Shown here piece after piece: positions 58,701-64,000 of a stretch of 64,000 nucleotides of DNA. The notes beneath the pieces were generated by a model. It searched no databases, was not told the origin of the DNA, and worked only from the letters and a program-made list of their open reading frames with translations. Both the position numbers and the translations under genes were made by a program. Origin of the DNA: Asterias amurensis (Eukaryota > Echinodermata > Asteroidea > Forcipulatida > Asteriidae); assembly GCF_032118995.1 (NCBI RefSeq), contig NC_092654.1:15305784-15369783 (forward strand), read 5' to 3'. Every line of letters begins with the position of its first letter. The first letter of the stretch is position 1.

Positions 58701-61700
58701 GTAATATGAAGTCTGGTAGTGATCTTGCTCTGATTGATAAGGAGGCTGATGACATCATGGAGAGGATTATGGATGGTAGGTGTGTATACTATCCATCGCA
58801 CCAGAACACTGATAAGGCTGTGTGTATAGTTATTAGGGCCAAGAGGACTGCAGCCGATTTCATGAAACGCTAGGATCTCGAGTTAGGAAGAGTTACCCGT
58901 CCTAACTTACGAAGGGTTCAACATGTTCAATGAATCCTAATGTCTTCGGATTCGAAACTTAACTCGTCCCAAGTCCTTGGATTAATCCTAAGTAAGGAAG
59001 AGTTTGGTGAAATTGACGGCTGGACACCTTTGGTAATTGTCAAACACCAGTATTCTCACTTGGTGTATCCCAACATAGGCATAAAACAACAAAACTGTGA
59101 ATATCTGGGGTCAATTGGTCATCGCAGTTGCTAGAGAATAATGAAAGAAAAAACACCCTTGTTGCACAAATTTGTGTGCTTTCAGATGCCGAAAAAAGGC
59201 TTCAGGCCTGCATTCGCTTAATATTTGAGTGAGAAATTACCTATTTCTCATAATTTACATTACTTCAGAGGGAGCCTTTTCTCACAATCTGACAATGCTG
59301 TATACTGTCAACAGCTCTCTATTGCTCGATGTCAAGTAAGTAATGATGATAAAAATTTTTTTGAGTAATTATCAATAGTGTCCAGTGCCTTTAAGCAGAA
59401 AATACTTCTTAGCTTAGTTTGTGTGATTTTTCCATTAGGCTGCTTAACCAACTCTACAATTCAGATTCAGATATTGTTTTTTTTATCCATGAGTTTTGTT
59501 TGTTTCTTTGTACAGGACATCATCAGATTGTCGTACATTACACGGTCACAGCGGTTCAGTCTATTCAGTTAGTATTAGCCCTGATAGAACCTACATTGTA
59601 TCAGGCTCTGAAGATGGCACTGTCAGGGTGTGGAGTATGTACACATTTACTAATCTAGTCTGTTATAAAGGACACAACTACCCCGTCTGGGACGTCCAGT
59701 TTGGGTGAGTATTTTACACAAAAACTAACAGTTGTGAAAACCAAGATGCCTAGACCCACTTCTGACAACCAAAATTGTTCCAGTGGGCCATGTGGTTAAG
59801 AGCATCGAATTCAAGTTCTGGTGCGAATTCACCGGAGTGTGGGTTCGAATCCCGGTCGTGACACTTGTGTCCTTGAGCAAGATACTTTACTATAATTGCT
59901 TCTCTTCACCCAGGGGTATAAATGGGTACCTGCGAGGGTAGAGGTTGATATTGTGAATGAAAAAAGCCTTTGGAGCGATATAAACTGTTGCCCAGGTTGT
60001 ACACTCCCAAGGGAGCTGAGAACCATTAAAAGGGATGTTATTGGCCCTATGACCAGGGCACTAATGTAAAGCGCATTGATACGGTTATTGTGAAATGCGC
60101 TATATAAGAATTCGTTATTATTATTATTATTACGACAGGCATGGAATTTCATCTTCGAAAGGGCAATGCCATTTTTTAATTTTGCAAAGGGCACTTCCAT
60201 TGTCAAATTTTGGAAGTCTATGGGACACTCTTGATATGAAGGGGGGCACCAAGGTCGAGACCAAAAGCATCTTACTGAGGCTTTAGTGGCCTCCATGTAA
60301 TTTCAGGCCTCATACGACTAACAAGACCTAGTTCCCAAATGAACAAAATCTACAAAGCAAAATCTACACCGGGTGATTCTAATAGTTTAAAGTTATGTAT
60401 AATGGTCTTTGCATGTCTGTCTCAAACATGGTGTCATGGCCGAGCGGATAAAAGCACGGAACTCAATTTCTGGTGTTTCTGTTCAGCAGAGAGTGTGGGT
60501 TTGAATCCCTGTCATGACACTTGTGTCCCTGAGCAAGACACTTTACTATAATTGCTTCTCTCCACCCCGGGGTAAATGGGTACCTGTGAGGGCAGAGATG
60601 GTTCTTGTGTTTGGTTTAGCTCAGTGTGCTACATATTTGGCGGCACAGGCTGTATACTCACAGGGAGCTGAAATGGTTTAAGGAATAAAATGGCCCAGTG
60701 ACCGGGGGTAATAATGTCGGAAGCGATTTGAGACATGGTGCATAAAGCGCGATATAAAAACTGAATACTATTATTATTATTATTATTAAAACTGTTTAGT
60801 CTACACATTTTTTCATTACTGATGATTGAAAACCTAATGTTTTGATTTTGTTATTAGTGATTATTGTAAACTTAATGATTGTGATTTTTTCCCCCAGCCC
60901 ATATGGTCATTACTTTGTGTCTGGTGGTAAGGATAGGACGGCAAGGCTTTGGTCAACAGAAAACTACCAACCACTCCGTTTACTTGCAGGTCACTTCTCA
61001 GATATAGATGTAAGTGTATTACTTGGGATAATTTATTGTTTGGCAGCTTGATCTAAAGTTCACATTCCGCTTGTTCAAACCACTCTCTCTCTCTCTTAAC
61101 ATTTTATTATGTTCTTAAGGCAGTGAACACTATTGGTACATGTACTTACTCAAAATAATTATTAGTATTAAACCTTACTTGGTAACGAGTAATGGGGAGC
61201 TGTTGATAGTATAAAACATTGTGAGAAACGGCTCCCTCTGAAGTTACCAAGTTATCGAGAAAGTCTTCTTACTTAAAATAACAAACCTGTGAAAATTTGA
61301 GCTCAATCGGTCATCAAAGTTGCGAGAAAATAATGAAAGAAAAAATACCCTCGTCACACGAAGTTGTGTGCTTGTAGAAGCTTGATTTCGAGACCTCAAG
61401 TTCTAAATCAAATTCGTGGAAAATTACTTCTTTCTCGAAAACTACTCCACTTCAGAGGGAGCCATTTCTCACAATGTTTTATACTACCAACCTTATGCTA
61501 ACAATTATTTTGGGTAATTACCAATAGTGTCCACTGCCTTTAAAGGAACACGTTGCCTTGGATCGGTCGAGTTGGTCTTTGACAAGCGTTTTTAACCGTT
61601 TATTATAAAATGCATATGGGTAGAAAGATATTGTAAAAGTAGAATACAATGATCCACACAAACATGCCTCGAAATTGCACGGTTTTCCTTTTACCCTGTC

Positions 61701-62224
61701 GACTAACACGGTCGGCCATTTATGGGAGTCAAAATTTTGACTCCCATAAATGGCCGACCGTGATAGTTCGCGACGTAAAAGGAAAACCGTGCAATTTCGA
61801 GTGATACTTGTGTGGATCATTATATTCTACTTTTAAAACATCTTTCTAACCATATGCATTTCATAACAAACGGTTTGAAACGTTTTTAATAGACCAACTC
61901 GCCGATCCAAGGCAACGTGTTCCTTTAATACTACAGTTAAACTTTTACTAACACTAATGATTATTGTGAGTTTTTTGTGTGTGCACTTTTCATACATTTC
62001 TGATTATATTTGTAGAAGTTGGAAGTGACATACCCATCAAGCTTTTGTTTTTAAAATTGAATTGACTGTCAATTAAAAATGCTAAGTTGACTTTATTTGA
62101 TTTGATTCAGTGTGTTAAATTTCATCCCAACTCCAACTACGTTGCTACTGGTTCAAGCGATAGGACTATTCGATTATGGGACGTACAGAATGGAAAGTGC
62201 GTTCGAATCATGACTGGACACAAG
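49737..62224 (+). CDS. TAF5: TAF5, TFIID WD40 subunit (first 516 aa; 3' end outside window)
   Basis: Fourteen exons: 49737-49793, 51063-51169, 51978-52056, 53153-53231, 54039-54162, 55008-55126, 55552-55629, 56763-56863, 57423-57514, 57930-58049, 58245-58421, 59516-59704, 60898-61009 and 62111-62224; phases agree throughout. TAF5 is a scaffold of TFIID. Residues 1-30 (MDKQTLAAVLQFLRKNNLA, ETEELLKKE) form the LisH-like start. Residues about 47-215 (SVLSAYN, LYPVFVHMYLELVYNGHENQ, DGVPRNKQQIEATAGGMVGE) form the TAF5-specific N-terminal domain. A Lys-rich linker ends DPNAPPANRIPLL. WD40 repeats start at RLGPDCLPSICFYTFLNAYQ and include LHGHSGSVYSVSISPDRTYI, YKGHNYPVWDVQFGPYGHYF and FHPNSNYVATGSSDRTIRLW. 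The remaining WD repeats lie to the right. Exons 8 and 11 each have two extra unusable copies. Identity is firm; it matches TAF5 better than TAF5L. Confidence 0.94.
51346..51474. mobile_element. Palindromic MITE (GGGAATAAAAGAGTAG ends)
   Basis: GGGAATAAAAGAGTAGGTGA and ACTACTCTTTTATTCCC are inverted, with inner arms AGTTCTTAAACAGCCGTTTA and TAAACGGCCGTTTAAGAA. It lies in TAF5 intron 2, preceded by TTAA. Confidence 0.65.
52125..52935. mobile_element. Family C MITE interrupted by a duplicated SINE/LINE tail
   Basis: The left C part (AGTGGCCGACCATGTTAG, CGAAGCATGTTTGTGTGG) stops at about 52313, and the right arm resumes near 52832 (TATTCTACTTTTGCAACATC) and ends GATCCAATGTGTTCCTTTAA. Between them is an ATAATAATAATAATAGTAGG-headed insert, apparently a reverse-oriented retroposon tail. 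A 166-bp unit within it is tandemly repeated twice (about 52346-52676). Confidence 0.65.
54221..54802. mobile_element. Long foldback MITE with TTAAAGTCACCTGGAA ends
   Basis: TTTAAAGTCACCTGGAAGTG and CTATTTCCAGGTGACTTTAA form the outer ends. Inside, CGTGAGTTTGTACGTTTCAA is mirrored by TTGAAACGTACCAACTCACG, and ATGTCAATCGAGGCA by TGCCTCGATTGACGT. It is about 580 bp, lies in TAF5 intron 5, and again has TTAA at the ends. Confidence 0.7.
55890..56312 (-). repeat. tRNA-derived SINE, type 1
   Basis: On the minus strand the head GTGTCATGGCCGAGCGGTTA (56288-56307) with box B GGGTTCGAATCCCCA is followed by the ACACTTGTGTCCTTAAGCAA body. It ends at the tail near 55892-55935 with TATATAGCGC and ATTATTATT in reverse. 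It lies in TAF5 intron 7. Confidence 0.75.
56447..56722 (+). pseudogene. Two unusable tandem copies of TAF5 exon 8
   Basis: Units of about 138 and 134 bp repeat exon 8 with its upstream intron piece. The exon copies start at 56491 and 56629 after good TTTTCTCAG acceptors and encode GLLKEPEI/ELEI-type segments like the true exon at 56763. Neither has a GT donor at its end (GAGAAAGTTGTG and AGGAAGTTATAA instead), and both run into stops. They are duplicates, with the third copy as the working exon. Confidence 0.8.
56975..57130 (-). repeat. Type 3 SINE remnant
   Basis: ATTCTTGTGAGGAAAACACA and CGGGTTCAAACTGGGGTCCA (reverse box B) follow the order seen at 46507-46790. It lies in TAF5 intron 8. 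Confidence 0.5.
58422..58788 (+). pseudogene. Tandem partial duplicates of TAF5 exon 11
   Basis: A 179-bp unit starting at GATGGTGGCTGGTTTTGCTG (58281 in the true exon) recurs at 58460 and 58639 with only a few substitutions. The copies keep most of the exon and its GTGTGT donor, but lack the first 36 exon bases and any AG acceptor, so they cannot be spliced in alone. Confidence 0.85.
58850..59396 (+). mobile_element. Family D palindrome joined to a family A MITE
   Basis: CCGATTTCATGAAACGCTAG to GGTGAAATTGACGGCTGGAC is D. From GGACACCTTTGGTAATTGTC to AGTGTCCAGTGCCTTTAAG is A. It is the third case of the D+A joint in the window and lies in TAF5 intron 11. Confidence 0.75.
59780..60135 (+). 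repeat. tRNA-derived SINE, type 1
   Basis: The head GGGCCATGTGGTTAAGAGCA has box B GGGTTCGAATCCCGG (59840-59854). The body TTGAGCAAGATACTTTACTA follows, and the tail TGCGCTATATAAGAATTCGT ends in TTATTATTATTATT. It lies in TAF5 intron 12. Confidence 0.8.
60428..60790 (+). repeat. tRNA-derived SINE, type 1
   Basis: The head GTCATGGCCGAGCGGATAAA has box B GGGTTTGAATCCCTG. The body CCTGAGCAAGACACTTTACT follows, and the tail GCGCGATATAAAAACTGAAT ends in TTATTATTATTATTATT. It is in the same orientation as the copy 300 bp upstream in the same intron. Confidence 0.8.
61118..61543. mobile_element. Family A MITE, rearranged copy
   Basis: The left part is in reverse orientation (AAGGCAGTGAACACTATTGG to AACGGCTCCCTCTGAAGTTA) and the remainder is forward, ending AGTGTCCACTGCCTTTAAAG. 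It looks like a fusion of two copies. Confidence 0.7.
61537..61928. mobile_element. Family C hairpin MITE, the best-preserved copy
   Basis: Ends TTTAAAGGAACACGTTGCCT and AGGCAACGTGTTCCTTTAAT; the core GGGAGTCAAAATTTTGACTC is flanked by GGCCATTTAT and its complement. Its left end shares TTTAAAGG with the right end of the preceding family A copy, so the two abut at one TTAA. Confidence 0.82.
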
Positions 62225-62319
62225 GTAAGTTACAAGCCACATTTCTTAATTTTATTTTTGTATGTGATCAAATATATATTTTGTTTCATTGTGTTTTTTG
62301 TTTGCGTACCCTGGTCGAA

Positions 62320-62710
62320 AGGGCTGGGCCTTACCATAATGGCTCTGCTTACCATAAGCACAGAATCGGCGCTTACGGAAGCAGGGAATTCTGTGCGTAC
62401 GGCAAGCGTATTTCACGGGTTAGCGGCGAATTTGGGCTTCTGCGCGTGCGAATTCCAAGTTACTAGGCATTCTACGCTTACAAGGCTAGCGCAGAAATTC
62501 GGGGAATCGTGATCGTAAGTGCAGAATTCGGTGGTAAGCAGAGCCATGAAATTGGGCCCTGGTCAACCAGACACAAGCAGAGTGTGCGTTCGAGTCCTGG
62601 GCCCAATTTCATAACGCTGCTTCAGCAGATAATGTTGCTTAACAAGTTTGTGCTTAGCAGAAATGAGCAGGATACCAAGCACAAATGTTACATGTGATAT
62701 GGTATTTTTT
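62320..62710. mobile_element. Family F elements
   Basis: GGCTCTGCTTACCATAAGCA to GGTAAGCAGAGCCATGAAAT forms one inverted pair (62340-62556). GGGCCCAATTTCATAACGCT at 62601 begins a second piece reaching AATGAGCAGGATACCAAGCA. It lies in the TAF5 intron after exon 14. Confidence 0.6.
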
Positions 62711-62717
62711 ACTTGTA

Positions 62718-62830
62718 CCGTATTTTCCTGCGGATAAGACGCGTCTTATCTGACTTTTTAGACCCCAAAAACATCGATGCGTCTTATCTTTCGGTGCGCC
62801 TTGTCTGCTGACGATTGATTTTTTTTTTTT
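62718..62830. repeat. Repeat fragment with GATAAGACGCGTCTTATC palindrome
   Basis: ACCGTATTTTCCTGCGGATA followed by the palindrome, then GATGCGTCTTATCTTTCGGT. Part of it (ATTTCCTGCGGATAACACGC) is also at 22499-22520, so it is dispersed. Confidence 0.5.
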
Positions 62831-64000
62831 TTATGATCACTGCGTGAAATAAAAAATACCTTCATGTCCAATTCAAATCAACGATCTTTGTGTGAAGAAT
62901 CCTTACTCAATAATGCGGTCGAACAAGGCTATTCAGACACTGAGACCGTATTTTCGTTCGAACAATGCCGCAATCCCCCAGACGGTCCAATTATTCCAAC
63001 AATGCTGCAACATGTTTATTCCCCATGACCGTGCTTTCATTCCATAATGCCGCAATGCGTCTAGCTTTCGGAACAGACGTCGGCAGCGTACAAACGTTTT
63101 TCTGTGTGGCCGGGTATTCATTCCGAAAACGATTGACAGTCAATAACTTCATACAAACGTCATTCACCCAACCGCTTTTGTGTGGTAAACTTTGAGGGTT
63201 TTTATTGTAGAGAACAACGATCTCTGAAGTGTGCTTTAGGCTGAATATTTATTGCCTCCTTTTAGACGTTTGCTTTTAAAAATTATTATGGGAACGTAGC
63301 ATTATCTTACTAGGATATGATTTGTATTTGTTTGTAGTGCCAAATAAAATAATACAACACTAGCCCAAAAAAAATAGGGAAGAAACCACATTTTATTTTA
63401 TTGAATTATTTTATTGCTTCAAAACTTCGGGTAGGAACGGTTGTTAAAATCATGGTTGCCCTTGCATGAAACTTGCCTGTAAAATCAACGATGTCCTAGT
63501 TCAGACTCGAAAATCTCTCAAAATGACACAGAAAATTAGCCCCAAAGCGCAACTGTTCCGAGGTCTGTAAATTTAATCACGCAACACAAAAGCAGATATC
63601 ACGCCTATAGTCGTTGTTACTGTGCGTGTGACAATAAATACAAGAAACATTGAACGCTAGAGGGAGTTTTGGAACAATGTAATTGCGTGAGGTTAAACGC
63701 CCTCTATTGGTAAAAATTACGCGAACCAGCAATAAACGCATTGAGACAAGACTCGACGTGTCTTTCTCCGCTAGATCCAGTGATACACTGAACGTGCAGT
63801 GACATAGATGCCCAAATAGTCACTGCTCTCAAGTCCGCAATGGAATTTGACTGCGTATCTATACGTTCAGGCTATGTCTGAGCATGGTCTGAGCATGCTT
63901 GCGCTTGGGATCCGCACAGTCACGTGGGAATTTTGGCGCATTTCCAGGCAGCGCAAATGCGAGGGCGTAGCGCAACCCGTCGGCGAACATCGCTCAATAC
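62831..64000. other. Probable TAF5 intron to window end; no exon recognised
   Basis: TAF5 must continue with further WD40 exons, but none is seen here. A family G relative (GTGCAGTGACATAGATGCCC) lies at 63765-63885, and GCTAGAGGGAGTTTTGGAAC with a partial inverted GCCCTCTATTGG is at 63656-63710. Confidence 0.45.

Noticed and set aside
13340-63000. Possible tRNA genes at the many GGTTCGAATCC box-B matches
   Set aside because: All sit in SINE bodies with poor acceptor stems, repeated tails and TTATTA ends.
1-64000. Retrovirus-like, LTR or Polinton-type elements
   Set aside because: No integrase, protease, capsid or envelope-like frame and no long terminal direct repeats were recognised; the only retroelement protein seen is a LINE tail.

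Overview
The window is animal nuclear DNA: AT-rich, with split genes bounded by GT-AG introns and a high load of short repeats. The gene set (ALDH1 type, Cys-loop receptor, SLC46, ALKBH3, TAF5) is ordinary for animals. The dense TTAA-flanked inverted-repeat elements and tRNA-headed SINEs resemble what I recall from echinoderm genomes, sea stars in particular; that assignment is inference from memory, not a search.

Layout. (1) 484-2091, plus: last two exons of an ALDH1/ALDH2-type aldehyde dehydrogenase. (2) 6014-8492, plus: a compact four-exon gene for a 109-residue ankyrin-repeat protein. (3) 12278-18813, minus: a complete eight-exon Cys-loop ligand-gated ion channel subunit, nicotinic-receptor-like and probably cation selective, with one apparent 1-nt frame problem in exon 5. 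(4) 25587-29719, plus: a complete five-coding-exon SLC46-type (major facilitator) transporter of 526 residues. (5) 38856-48904, minus: ALKBH3, the AlkB-type dioxygenase, in eight coding exons. Its catalytic core is normal, but an RGG/Gln-rich N-terminal region and about 330 residues of charged C-terminal repeats bring it to about 795 residues, against roughly 290 in vertebrates. (6) 49737-62224, plus: TAF5, the TFIID WD40 subunit, 14 exons seen, running off the right end. ALKBH3 and TAF5 are head to head, with 832 bp between their start codons.

Between and inside genes the DNA is mostly small non-autonomous DNA transposons. Three families (called A, B and C here) share a TTAA-AGG terminus, and C folds into an almost perfect hairpin. 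Other palindromic families (D, E, F), at least three kinds of tRNA-derived SINE, one LINE 3' fragment, and several minisatellites and recent tandem duplications are also present. Two TAF5 exons have been tandemly triplicated, leaving unusable exon copies beside the working one. I saw no transposase gene, retrovirus-like element, rRNA, functional tRNA or CRISPR array.

The genes do not form one pathway. The strongest candidates for something undescribed are the repeat-expanded ALKBH3, the exon triplications in TAF5, and an array of imperfect palindromes built around TGCATATGCA at 5040-5475.
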